A stretch of DNA of 23,820 bases from Propionibacteriaceae bacterium (lineage in GTDB: Bacteria; Actinomycetota; Actinomycetes; Propionibacteriales; Propionibacteriaceae), in assembly GCA_030544185.1 (NCBI GenBank), contig JAUNRO010000005.1, positions 1-23,820 of the forward strand, in the 5' to 3' direction. This document shows positions 17,473 through 23,820 of the stretch, piece after piece. The position numbers were made by a program, and so were the translations under genes. The notes beneath the pieces are model-generated. The model worked only from the letters and a program-made list of their open reading frames with translations, was not told the origin of the DNA and did no database searches. How positions within the stretch are numbered: the first letter of the stretch is position 1; every line of letters starts with the position of its first letter.

Positions 17473-18266
17473 TGGCCAGGCTCGCGATCGTCGGTGCCGG
17501 CCTGATGGGGGAGGCCATTCTCTCCGGGCTCCGTGCTGCCGGTTGGGCCGGCACCGACATCGTCGTCTGCGATCAGCGGGCCGATCGGGTCGCCGAGCTC
17601 CGCGACCGCTATGGAGTGACCGGGGCCGACGCCGCCGATGCCGTTGCGGATGCCCAGACCGTGCTCCTTTCGGTCAAGCCGGCCGATGTGGCCGGCGTGC
17701 TCGCGACACTGCGCCCGGCGATGGCCGACGATGCACTGCTGCTCTCGATCTGCGCGGGGGTCGCCCTGGCCACACTCGAGGGCGGGCTTCGCGACGCAAC
17801 CCCGGTGGTGCGCGCGATGCCGAACACCCCGGCCCGGGTCGGGCAGGGGATCACCGCCCTCTCTTTGGGGGCGCATGCCACCGACGACCACCTGGCGGAG
17901 GTGTCCGAGATCCTCGGCGCCGTCGGCAAGGTCGTCACGGTGGCGGAGAAATACCAGGACTCGGTGACCGCGGTTTCCGGCTCGGGTCCTGCCTATCTGT
18001 TCCTGGTCGCCGAGGCGCTCATCGAGGGCGGGGTCCATGTGGGCCTCTCCCGCGAGGTGGCGCGTGACCTGGCCGTGCAGACGCTGTACGGCTCGGCCAC
18101 GCTCCTCCACGACTCCGGCGACCATCCAGCCCTGTTGCGCGAAGCCGTCACCTCACCCGGAGGAACGACGGCGGCCGCGTTGCGGAAGCTGGAGGATCAT
18201 GGTGTGCGGGCCGCGTTCCTGGCTGCTGTGGAGGCAGCCAGGGATCGTTCGCTCGAGTTGGGCTGA
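17472..18266 (+). CDS. proC: Pyrroline-5-carboxylate reductase
   Basis: Function: last step of proline synthesis, NAD(P)H-dependent reduction of pyrroline-5-carboxylate. Seen: 264 residues, the standard length. The Rossmann motif is VGAGLMGEAI (near 7-16), followed by SVKPADV and RAMPNTPARVGQG. The helical C-terminal domain carries VSGSGPAYLFLVAEALIEGG and the proC signature region EAVTSPGGTTAAAL. The ATG shares its A with the asd stop codon. In M. tuberculosis proC (Rv0500) sits just upstream of the BldC-like and bS22 genes; here terC and acuC lie between. High confidence. Confidence 0.96.
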
Positions 18267-18301
18267 GTGCACACTTCGTCCGGGTCCGCTGCGGCGTACC
18301 C

Positions 18302-18315
18302 CCTCTGCTGAGAGG
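18302..18315 (+). promoter_or_regulatory. Hairpin hiding the terC ribosome-binding site
   Basis: CCTCT-GCTG-AGAGG forms a 5-bp stem whose 3' arm is the Shine-Dalgarno (AGAGG) 5 nt before ATG 18321. Upstream, GGGTCCG...CGG...ACCC in the same 54-nt gap can form a second bulged hairpin. This suggests possible translational control; it does not match the yybP-ykoY manganese riboswitch that I know. Confidence 0.35.
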
Positions 18316-18320
18316 TCCCC

Positions 18321-19535
18321 ATGGTCTCCACCACCATCTGGATCGCCACGATCGCGCTGATCGCGGCGCTGCTGGCGTTCGATTTCTTTTTCCACGTCCG
18401 CCAGGCGCACACCCCCACCCTCAAAGAGGCAGCGATCTGGTCGTCGATCTATGTCGGCCTCGCCATCCTCTTCGGCATCGCCGTTCAGATCTTCGGCGGT
18501 TCGGCGATGGGCGGGGAATACTTCGCGGGCTACATCACCGAGAAGGCGTTGTCGGTCGACAACCTCTTCGTCTTCCTCATCATCATCACCGCCTTCAGGG
18601 TGCCCGCGGCGGATCAGCAGAAGGTGCTGTTGTTCGGCATCGTATTCGCCCTGATCGCCCGTTCCGGGATGATCTTCGTCGGCGCGGCCCTGATCAACCA
18701 GTTCTCGTGGATGTTCTATATCTTCGGGCTCTTCCTCATCCTCACCGCGGGCAAACTGCTCAAGCCCGAGGAGGAAGAGGACGAGAACGCGCAGGCGAAC
18801 AACATCATCATCCGCGCGGCGAAGAAGGTCATTCACACCACCGACCACTACGACGGCGACAAGCTGTTCACCCGGGTGAACGGCCGGCGGGCGATGACCC
18901 CGATGCTGCTCGTGATGGTCGCGATCGGTGGCACCGATATCCTCTTCGCGCTCGACTCGATCCCGGCGATCTTCGGCCTGACGCAAAACACCTACATCGT
19001 GTTCACCGCGACGGCGTTCTCGCTGATGGGTCTGCGCCAGCTCTACTTCCTGCTCGACGGACTCCTCGACCGCCTGGTCTATCTGTCCTTCGGCCTCGCT
19101 GCGATTCTCGGCCTGATCGGTGTGAAGCTGATCCTGCACGCACTGCACGAGAACAATGTGCCGTTCATCAACGACGGTGAGCCCGTGCCGGTCTGGGAGA
19201 TCTCCACGCAGCTGTCGTTGACCCTGATCCTCGGCATCCTGACGGTCACCATCATCGGCTCGCTGGTCAGCCCCAAGGGCAAGGCCCTCACCGCGATCAA
19301 GAACGCCCGCCGGCTCGTCGACCGTTATCTCGACCTCGACTATGAGACCGACCCGCGCTTCCGCGAGATCACGTACGCCAAGCTGGTCCGTTCGGTCGCC
19401 TCGTTGCGGCTGCTGCCGGACAAATACCGCGCGGAGTTCGACAACGAGACCCTCCTCAAGGAGAAGCTGGAGCGCGCCAAGGGCATCCACGATGAGGCCA
19501 CGGCGGGGACCGATCAGGGGCGCTATCCGGCCTGA
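18321..19535 (+). CDS. TerC/Alx family integral membrane protein (probable metal, Mn-type, exporter)
   Basis: Seen: 404 residues with about eight or nine membrane helices (first about 7-25). The TerC hallmark acidic motifs are EKALSVDNLFVF (D80) and GGTDILFALDSIPAIFG (D206, D212). A charged loop EEEEDENAQ (151-158) splits the helices, and a soluble tail of about 70 residues follows the last one. Known: TerC-family proteins are linked to tellurite resistance gene sets and, in several bacteria, to manganese export, including loading of secreted enzymes. No ter operon genes are nearby, so metal export is the better guess. ATG 18321 follows AGAGGTCCCC. It lies 54 bp after proC and may be read from the asd-proC promoter. 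Confidence 0.92.
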   Translation: MVSTTIWIATIALIAALLAFDFFFHVRQAHTPTLKEAAIWSSIYVGLAILFGIAVQIFGGSAMGGEYFAGYITEKALSVDNLFVFLIIITAFRVPAADQQKVLLFGIVFALIARSGMIFVGAALINQFSWMFYIFGLFLILTAGKLLKPEEEEDENAQANNIIIRAAKKVIHTTDHYDGDKLFTRVNGRRAMTPMLLVMVAIGGTDILFALDSIPAIFGLTQNTYIVFTATAFSLMGLRQLYFLLDGLLDRLVYLSFGLAAILGLIGVKLILHALHENNVPFINDGEPVPVWEISTQLSLTLILGILTVTIIGSLVSPKGKALTAIKNARRLVDRYLDLDYETDPRFREITYAKLVRSVASLRLLPDKYRAEFDNETLLKEKLERAKGIHDEATAGTDQGRYPA

Positions 19536-19585
19536 TCACCCCGGCTGGCGATGAATCTGTTTCTCTCCCCGGGAACATCGGCCGC

Positions 19586-19615
19586 TTGCCATCGTGCGGG
19601 ACAGTAGGGTCTACT
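19586..19615 (+). promoter_or_regulatory. Candidate acuC promoter
   Basis: TTGCCA (19586-19591), an 18-nt spacer, then TCTACT (19610-19615). TAGGGT at 19605 is an alternative -10. Either gives a short leader that includes GGAGG (19628-19632), 7 nt before ATG 19640. Confidence 0.35.
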
Positions 19616-19639
19616 TCAGCAACCAATGGAGGTTAGGGC

Positions 19640-20782
19640 ATGCGCGCGAGACTGGTGCACTCCGATGAGCTGACCCGATATGACTTCGGGCAAGCCCATC
19701 CCATGGGGCCTGGTCGTGTCCGGACGGCGATCGAGTTGGCCCGGCAGCTCGGTGTTCTCGATCTGCTCGACGTCGTGCCCGCCCCGGCCGCCGATGACGA
19801 CCTCGTGCGCCTGGTGCATACCGCGGACTACATCGAGGCCGTGAAGTCTGGTGAGCCGCGGCTGCATTATGGCATCGGCACCCAGGACAATCCGGTCGTG
19901 CCCGGCATGCACGAGGTCGCCGCGCGCGTCTGCGCCGCCACGACCGATGCCGCCCGCATGGTGTGGCAGGGAGAGACCAATCGCGCGGCCAACATGTCCG
20001 GTGGGCTGCACCACGCCATGCCGGCGTTGACCAGCGGTTTCTGTGTCTACAACGACTGCGCGGTGGCGATCCAGTGGCTGCTGAATCAGGGCGCTGAGCG
20101 CGTGGCCTATCTCGACATTGATGCCCACCACGGCGATGGGGTGCAGGAGATCTTCTATAACGAACCCCGGGTGCTGACGATCAGCCTGCACGAGTCGCCC
20201 GTCCATCTGTTTCCGGGGACCGGGTTCGCCAGCGAGACCGGTGGCAAGCAGGCGCCGGGCACCGCGGTCAACGTGGCGCTGCCGCCCGGAGTGGACAACC
20301 TCGGCTGGCTGCGTGCCTTCGATGCCGTGGTGCCGCCGATCCTCGAGGAGTTCCGGCCGCAGATCCTGATCAGTCAGCATGGCTGCGATGCGCACGCCGA
20401 CGATCCGCTCACCGACCTCGACCTGTCGGTCGACGGGCAGCGGGAGTCCTATCTCATGGTCGCCGAGCTGGCCGCGAAGTTCTGCGAAGACCGGTGGGTC
20501 GCGACCGGCGGCGGGGGATATGCGCTGGAGACCGTCGTGCCCCGCGCCTGGGCTCACCTCCTGGGCGTCCTGGCCGACCAGCCGATCCCGCTGGACACTC
20601 CCACCCCCGAGGCCTGGCGGGAGCTGATGGGCCCCGGTGCGCCGCTGTCCATGGGGGACAACGCCGATATCGACTTCGAGCCGGTGACCTGGGGTTACAA
20701 CCCATCCTCGCGCCTTGATCAGGCGATCATTGCCACCCGGCGCAGCGCCTTCCCCGAATTCGGTCTCGACCCCGACTTCTGA
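19640..20782 (+). CDS. acuC: AcuC-type class I histone-deacetylase-fold lysine deacetylase
   Basis: Function: zinc-dependent removal of acetyl groups from lysine; AcuC of Bacillus reactivates acetyl-CoA synthetase. Seen: 380 residues. The catalytic His pair H124-H125 is in GGLHHAM, zinc/charge-relay residues D159, D161, H163 and H164 are in DIDAHHGDG, SQHGCDAHADDPL supplies the third zinc-type Asp, and TGGGGYALE carries the glycine loop, where the transition-state Tyr belongs. All catalytic elements appear present. GGAGG lies 7 nt before ATG 19640. The gene is monocistronic in appearance, with a promoter before and a hairpin after. No acs or acuA gene is in the window, so the actual substrate protein is not shown. 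Confidence 0.92.
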   Translation: MRARLVHSDELTRYDFGQAHPMGPGRVRTAIELARQLGVLDLLDVVPAPAADDDLVRLVHTADYIEAVKSGEPRLHYGIGTQDNPVVPGMHEVAARVCAATTDAARMVWQGETNRAANMSGGLHHAMPALTSGFCVYNDCAVAIQWLLNQGAERVAYLDIDAHHGDGVQEIFYNEPRVLTISLHESPVHLFPGTGFASETGGKQAPGTAVNVALPPGVDNLGWLRAFDAVVPPILEEFRPQILISQHGCDAHADDPLTDLDLSVDGQRESYLMVAELAAKFCEDRWVATGGGGYALETVVPRAWAHLLGVLADQPIPLDTPTPEAWRELMGPGAPLSMGDNADIDFEPVTWGYNPSSRLDQAIIATRRSAFPEFGLDPDF

Positions 20783-20799
20783 CTTGGGGGCGCCCCAAG
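20783..20799 (+). terminator. Hairpin immediately after acuC
   Basis: CTTGGGG-GCG-CCCCAAG: a perfect 7-bp stem with a 3-nt loop starting at the base after the stop codon. A second small stem CCGGA...TCCGG follows within 25 bp. There is no U-tract, as is common for actinobacterial intrinsic terminators. Confidence 0.6.
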
Positions 20800-20811
20800 G
20801 GCCTCCGGACT

Positions 20812-20839
20812 TTATTCCGGCACCTATTACCACTACTGT
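20812..20839 (+). promoter_or_regulatory. Candidate promoter of the bldC-like gene
   Basis: TTATTC (20812-20817), 16 nt, TACTGT (20834-20839). It would give a leader of about 60 nt containing the hairpin at 20860-20879. Confidence 0.35.
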
Positions 20840-20859
20840 CACTCCCAACCCGTGCAACA

Positions 20860-20879
20860 CGCCGGAGGGGAAGCCGGCG
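20860..20879 (+). promoter_or_regulatory. Leader hairpin upstream of the bldC-like gene
   Basis: CGCCGG-AGGGGAAG-CCGGCG: a perfect 6-bp GC stem with a purine-only 8-nt loop containing AGGGGA, which looks like a Shine-Dalgarno, 30 nt before ATG 20909. Possible RNA-level control element. Confidence 0.3.
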
Positions 20880-20908
20880 GTTCCGACACGGTCAGATGGG
20901 TGCGTGCT

Positions 20909-21142
20909 ATGGCTGAGAAGAAGGACGACCACCGGAAGCTGACTCCGGTGGGGGAGGGGCTGTCCGACGTCAAGTTCCTCACGGTGGCAGAGGTGGCCGC
21001 GATCATGCGGGTCTCCAAGATGTCTGTCTATCGGCTGATCCATGCCGGCGCCCTCGAGGCTGTCCGCTTCGGGCGCAGCTTCCGCGTTCCCGAGAAGGCC
21101 GTGCACGACTATCTGCGGGGTTCGTTCTTCGACGTCGGCTGA
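20909..21142 (+). CDS. BldC-like MerR/excisionase-fold DNA-binding protein
   Basis: Seen: 77 residues. After a charged N-terminus of about 20 residues comes a winged helix-turn-helix: FLTVAEVAAIMRVSKMSVYRLIHAGALEAVRFGRSFRVPEKAV in outline, with the recognition helix about 36-44 and the wing about 50-60. Known: the Streptomyces homologue BldC (68 residues) binds direct repeats cooperatively and delays development; the M. tuberculosis counterpart is the Rv0500A type. Such genes are often mis-annotated as phage excisionases, but no phage genes are here. ATG 20909 is chosen; an in-frame GTG at 20852 would add 19 poorly conserved-looking residues. It precedes the bS22 gene. Confidence 0.88.
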   Translation: MAEKKDDHRKLTPVGEGLSDVKFLTVAEVAAIMRVSKMSVYRLIHAGALEAVRFGRSFRVPEKAVHDYLRGSFFDVG

Positions 21143-21146
21143 CGGT

Positions 21147-21176
21147 TTGGCGGCGACCCGCCGCGCCGACTAGACT
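21147..21176 (+). promoter_or_regulatory. Promoter of the bS22 gene
   Basis: TTGGCG (21147-21152), 18 nt, TAGACT (21171-21176). This is the clearest sigma-A-like pair in the right half, giving a leader of about 50 nt with AGAGG before GTG 21234. Confidence 0.55.
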
Positions 21177-21233
21177 GCGGATCTTGGCTGGCGGCGTGCC
21201 AGCATCACACGTATCTCCCGAGAGGCACCACCT

Positions 21234-21335
21234 GTGGGTTCGGTCATCAAGAAGCGTCGCAAGCGCATGGCGAAGAAGAAGCACCGCAAGCTCCTGAAGC
21301 GGACGCGCATCCAGCGTCGCAGGGCCGGCAAGTAG
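21234..21335 (+). CDS. Small ribosomal protein bS22 (AURKAIP1/COX24-domain peptide), 33 residues
   Basis: Seen: GTG 21234 to TAG 21335 encodes 33 residues, beginning [20 protein letters not shown] and ending [11 protein letters not shown]. Twenty of the 33 are Lys or Arg. Known: the near-identical mycobacterial peptide was found in the small ribosomal subunit near the decoding region and named bS22; the mitochondrial relative is AURKAIP1/mS38. The ribosome-binding site AGAGG lies about 8 nt before the GTG. It is too short for common ORF cut-offs. It sits between the bldC-like gene and the SDR-like gene, the same order as Rv0500A-Rv0500B-Rv0501 in M. tuberculosis (from memory). High confidence because of the sequence match. 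Confidence 0.93.
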
Positions 21336-21346
21336 GTCTTCTGCCC

Positions 21347-22399
21347 ATGTCACGCGCCGTCCTGGTCACCGGGGTGTCGCGCGACCTGGGTGCCCGCTTG
21401 GCGCGATCGTTGGCCGCTGACGGCCGCCATCGAGTGATCGGCATCGATCCGGCCCCACCTCGCCGCGAGCTCGGGCCCGTGACGCTCGTCCGGGCCGACC
21501 TGCGCAGCCCTGCGTTGGCGCGGGTGCTCGAGCAACACCACATCGACACGGTTGTGCACTGCGGGCTGCAGGTCGATGAGTTCCTCGCCAGCCCCGTGTC
21601 GGCGAAGGAATCGAACATTCTCGGCACCATGCAGTTGGTCGCGGCCTGTCAACAGGCCGAGGGCGTGCGCAAGGTGATCCTGCGCAGCACCGGCCAGATC
21701 TATGGCTCGTCGCCCCTCGATCCGGCCCGCTATGCCGAGGACACGGTGCCCCGCCGTCCGCCGCAGTCCGGGCCCGCCCGCGACGCGATCGAGATGGAGT
21801 CGTTCGTGTCCGGCCTCGCCCAGCGGCGCCGCGATCTCGTGGTCACCACGCTGCGCTTCGCGAACCTCATGGGCAACGATGTGGACAGTCCACTCACGCG
21901 CTGGCTCAGCCTGCCGATCGTGCCGCGTCCGTTGGGGTTCAACGCGCGGCTGCAGTTCCTGCACCCGGCGGACGGCGTCCGCGCGCTCACGGCTGTCGTC
22001 GACGCCGATCTGCCCGGCACGTTCAACGTCGCCGCCGACGATGTCCTCACCCTCACCCAGGTGCTGCGCATCCTTGGCCGCCCTGCCCTGAACCTTGGTG
22101 GCAACAGTCCGGGTCTCCTCGCGCTGGGGCGCCGTGCCAAATTCATCCGCTTCGACTCCGAGCAGCTTCGCGCCGTCACCTGGGGCCGGCTGCTCGATGC
22201 CCGCAGGTTCTTGCGCGAAACCGGATTTGTGCCGCACTATTCCTCGCGCCGCGCGATCGAGGAGTTCGCGACCTTCGCCGCCCCGGGCATGCTCACCAGC
22301 GAACGGATCGACCGGATGGTCGCCCAGGTCGGCCGGGCGTTGGTGCCCGAAACGCGCGGCCGTCGCCTGCGCCCCTGGCGAGGCAGCCATGACCGATGA
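21347..22399 (+). CDS. Extended-SDR / NAD-dependent epimerase-like protein (Rv0501-like), catalytic Tyr/Lys missing
   Basis: Seen: 350 residues. The Rossmann entry is VLVTGVSRDLGARLA, a TGxxxxxG variant at 8-15, with HCG (71-73) and STGQIYGSS (114-122). Where extended SDRs carry YxxxK, I align PARDAIEME (143-151), which places Pro143 and Ala147 at those positions. The protein may therefore bind NAD(P) or a nucleotide sugar without classical epimerase chemistry. From memory, M. tuberculosis Rv0501 (called galE2) has the same altered stretch, so this looks like a family trait rather than decay. The ATG is 11 bp after the bS22 stop with no strong ribosome-binding site. The end overlaps the acyltransferase gene by 11 bp. 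Cofactor and substrate are unknown. Confidence 0.85.
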   Translation: MSRAVLVTGVSRDLGARLARSLAADGRHRVIGIDPAPPRRELGPVTLVRADLRSPALARVLEQHHIDTVVHCGLQVDEFLASPVSAKESNILGTMQLVAACQQAEGVRKVILRSTGQIYGSSPLDPARYAEDTVPRRPPQSGPARDAIEMESFVSGLAQRRRDLVVTTLRFANLMGNDVDSPLTRWLSLPIVPRPLGFNARLQFLHPADGVRALTAVVDADLPGTFNVAADDVLTLTQVLRILGRPALNLGGNSPGLLALGRRAKFIRFDSEQLRAVTWGRLLDARRFLRETGFVPHYSSRRAIEEFATFAAPGMLTSERIDRMVAQVGRALVPETRGRRLRPWRGSHDR

Positions 22400-23399
22400 T
22401 CGCGATTCGGGCCTGTTCGGCCCGGAGACCCAGGCTGCGTTGGACGAATTCCTCCGCGCCGGCGGGGTCCTGCTGGAGCGGCTCCGGGAGCTCCCGGGCG
22501 ATCAGTTCGGCGACGTACTGGCCGATCCCATCGCCAGCGCGATCCGCCTGGGCAAACGGCTTGGCGTGGAATGGCAGGGGTCAGTGGAGGAGATCGCGGC
22601 GTACGCCCGGTCGCGACTCACCGGCGACTATGCCGTGGACGAGTTCGGGTTCGATCCCGAGTTCACCGAGAGCCTCTTCCTCCCTGCCATGCGGTTGCTC
22701 TCGGACAAGTGGTTCCGACTCGAGCTGCGCGGGGTCGAGAACATCCCGCCCGCCGGCAGCGCCCTCCTGGTGTCCAATCACGCGGGCGCCCTGCCGCTGG
22801 ATGCGATGGTGCTGCAGTCTGCGGTCTTCCACGCCACGAAGCGTCACACCCGGATGCTCGGCGCGGACCTCGTGTTCACCACCCCGATCTCCCACGACTT
22901 CGCGCGCCGCGTCGGCGCCACCGTCGCCTGCTCCGAGGACGCCGCCCGCCTGCTCGCCGGCGACAACCTCGTCTCGGTCTTCCCCGAGGGCTTCAAGGGG
23001 CTGGGCAAGAAATATATCGATCGTTATCGGCTGCAGCGCTTCGGCCGCGGGGGGTTCGTCTCGACGGCCGTGCGCGCCCAGGTCCCAATCATCCCCGTGT
23101 CGATCGTCGGCTCCGAGGAGATCTATCCGCTGGTGTCCACCGCGCCCAACCTCGCCCGCGCGCTCGGGTTCCCCTATTTCCCGATCACACCGCTGTTCCC
23201 GTGGCTGGGTGTGCTGGGCATGATCCCGCTGCCGTCGAAGTGGATCATCGAGTTCGGCGAGGCCATCACCACCGACGAACTGCCTGCCGGGGCGGCCGAC
23301 GATCCCGCGATCATTCTGCGGATCACCGATCAGGTCCGGATCACGATCCAGAACTCGCTCTATCGCCTGCTCGACGAGCGCCCCGGGGTCTTCTTCTGA
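22389..23399 (+). CDS. PlsC-like 1-acylglycerol-phosphate-type acyltransferase (Rv0502-like)
   Basis: Seen: 336 residues. The N-terminal 100 residues are helical and lack a clear membrane segment. The acyltransferase core then has SNHAGALPLDA (His131, Asp138), FPEGFKG (198-204) and PIIPVSIVGSEE. Canonical PlsC enzymes have H-x4-D; here the spacing is H-x6-D, as in a branch of lysophospholipid/diacylglycerol-type acyltransferases, so the acceptor may not be lysophosphatidic acid. ATG 22389 lies inside the end of the preceding gene (11-bp overlap), implying translational coupling with the SDR-like protein; the two may act on the same lipid or glycolipid. From memory it corresponds to Rv0502. 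It is the last gene before a 421-bp non-coding stretch. Confidence 0.88.
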   Translation: MTDDRDSGLFGPETQAALDEFLRAGGVLLERLRELPGDQFGDVLADPIASAIRLGKRLGVEWQGSVEEIAAYARSRLTGDYAVDEFGFDPEFTESLFLPAMRLLSDKWFRLELRGVENIPPAGSALLVSNHAGALPLDAMVLQSAVFHATKRHTRMLGADLVFTTPISHDFARRVGATVACSEDAARLLAGDNLVSVFPEGFKGLGKKYIDRYRLQRFGRGGFVSTAVRAQVPIIPVSIVGSEEIYPLVSTAPNLARALGFPYFPITPLFPWLGVLGMIPLPSKWIIEFGEAITTDELPAGAADDPAIILRITDQVRITIQNSLYRLLDERPGVFF

Positions 23400-23472
23400 G
23401 CACGGTCCGGACTTCCCGAGATCCATGTCCCGCCTGTGTGCCCATGTGCGCCCGGTCCTGTTCCGAGGTCGT

Positions 23473-23494
23473 GGGGTGGGGTATGGGCTCCGGG
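23473..23494 (+). other. G-quadruplex-type motif
   Basis: Four G-tracts in 22 nt: GGGG-T-GGGG-TAT-GGG-CTCC-GGG. The pattern fits the G3+N1-7 rule on the plus strand. It directly abuts the inverted repeat that begins at 23493 and lies 75 bp after the acyltransferase stop. Confidence 0.5.
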
Positions 23495-23588
23495 TGCGCA
23501 GAATCCACGTCCGGTGCGATCGCCAGTGTGGCTGACAAGGGCAAACGCTCCCAGCGCACGGCACTCGACGGGGATTCTGCGCGACACC
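23493..23588. repeat. Large imperfect inverted repeat enclosing two mini-hairpins
   Basis: Arms of 21 nt at 23497-23517 and 23561-23581 pair with three mismatches; the core CGCAGAATCC / GGATTCTGCG is perfect, and flanking GGTG/CACC can extend it past a 3-nt bulge. The 43-nt interior carries two perfect 4-bp hairpins, GCCA-GTG-TGGC (23522-23532) and CGCT-CCC-AGCG (23546-23556). The whole can fold as a branched (three-way) structure on either strand. No protein-coding signal is apparent. It could be a structured RNA, a miniature mobile element, or a terminator for the upstream operon. Confidence 0.7.
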
Positions 23589-23651
23589 GTCATCGTCTTG
23601 CGCTCTTGAGTGCTCCGCCCCGGCCTTGAGCTCCGGCTCCGCCCGAAGTTC

Positions 23652-23820
23652 CGTGTCGGTCCTGATACCGGGTGTTGAGGCTCTCGTGTGCGCCCCGACC
23701 TTGGTATCTGTCCCTGCAGCTCGTGTCAGTCCCGATGCCGGGTTCTGAGCCTCTCGTGTGCCCCCTCGACTTCGTATCTGCCCCCGTAGCCTCGTGTCGG
23801 CCCCACCGGGACCCGACCCG
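23652..23820. repeat. Tandem repeat, about 70-bp unit with a 33+37/38-bp substructure, running off the window
   Basis: Units begin with CGTGTC at 23652, 23722 and 23793 (periods 70 and 71 bp); the third is cut by the window end. Unit 1 and unit 2 share long blocks, such as CCGGGT, GAGG/GAGC-CTCTCGTGTG, TATCTG. Each unit is itself two diverged half-units starting CGTGT (23652, 23685, 23722, 23755, 23793). There is no open frame with coding character. The total number of copies is unknown. Confidence 0.75.

Larger units (their letters stand above)
23400..23651. other. Non-coding stretch after the acyltransferase gene
   Basis: I see no gene here. Short open frames on both strands lack ribosome-binding sites and recognisable protein sequence. 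The contents are the G-rich motif, the inverted repeat element, and, near 23606-23645, a short imperfect duplication beginning CTTGAG (CTTGAGTGCTCCG / CTTGAGCTCCGGCTCCG). Confidence 0.6.

Noticed and set aside
18267..18320. yybP-ykoY manganese riboswitch upstream of terC
   Set aside because: The gap is only 54 nt and I see none of the conserved loop motifs.
20909..21142. Phage excisionase
   Set aside because: It has the excisionase-type fold, but no integrase, attachment site or phage gene is near. Size and context fit BldC-like regulators.
23493..23588. tRNA gene
   Set aside because: Branched folding is superficially similar, but there is no T-loop consensus, no acceptor end or anticodon arm geometry, and the outer stem is far too long.
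23652..23820. CRISPR array
   Set aside because: The repeats are contiguous and diverged with no unique spacers, and no cas genes are nearby.

Overview
The window looks like chromosomal DNA of a high-GC actinobacterium, probably from the Propionibacteriales or a neighbouring order. The evidence is the strong GC bias, GTG and TTG starts, a BldC-type excisionase-fold regulator next to a 33-residue bS22 ribosomal protein, DisA next to RadA, a MutY without a NUDIX domain, and promoters of the TANNNT-N7-start-codon (leaderless) kind. Genus cannot be fixed from sequence alone. No tRNA, rRNA, CRISPR array, transposase or phage gene was seen.

Layout. (1) 1-3142, minus strand: the edge of a surface-polysaccharide cluster, with a Wzz/tyrosine-autokinase (cut by the window start) and a membrane-bound nucleotide-sugar 4,6-dehydratase. 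(2) 3264-8339: DNA repair and cell-wall genes. These are mutY (-), a small P/A/T-rich membrane protein (+), radA-disA (-; c-di-AMP synthesis and recombination) and an LCP cell-wall ligase (-). (3) 8493-11676: a secreted SGNH-like protein with a degenerate active site (+), then a tight minus-strand unit of a VOC gene broken by an in-frame TAG, hisC/pat and a low-molecular-weight tyrosine phosphatase. (4) 11771-23399: a backbone that, from memory, matches the M. tuberculosis Rv0495c-Rv0502 order: Cys-rich unknown protein (-), ppx/gppA, sugar isomerase-like TIM barrel, proC, bldC-like, bS22, SDR-like protein, acyltransferase. Extra genes sit inside it: a CPBP protease, a CDF transporter and asd before proC, and terC and acuC after proC. 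(5) 23400-23820: 421 bp with no convincing gene. It holds a G-quadruplex motif, a large imperfect inverted repeat enclosing two small hairpins, and a tandem repeat of about 70 bp running off the window end.

How the genes work together. The kinase and dehydratase make and control an exported polysaccharide. The LCP protein could attach such a polymer to the wall, and the phosphatase is of the type that reverses autokinase phosphorylation. RadA and DisA link DNA integrity to c-di-AMP. asd and proC overlap by one base and serve aspartate-family and proline synthesis. Ppx acts on polyphosphate/(p)ppGpp-type substrates, TerC and CDF on metals, and AcuC on protein (acetyl-CoA synthetase) deacetylation.

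Most notable are the repeated leaderless promoter geometry, a 46-bp divergent promoter region with a perfectly central inverted repeat, and the structured and repetitive non-coding end. No wholly new multi-gene system is evident; most coding content is well-known housekeeping.
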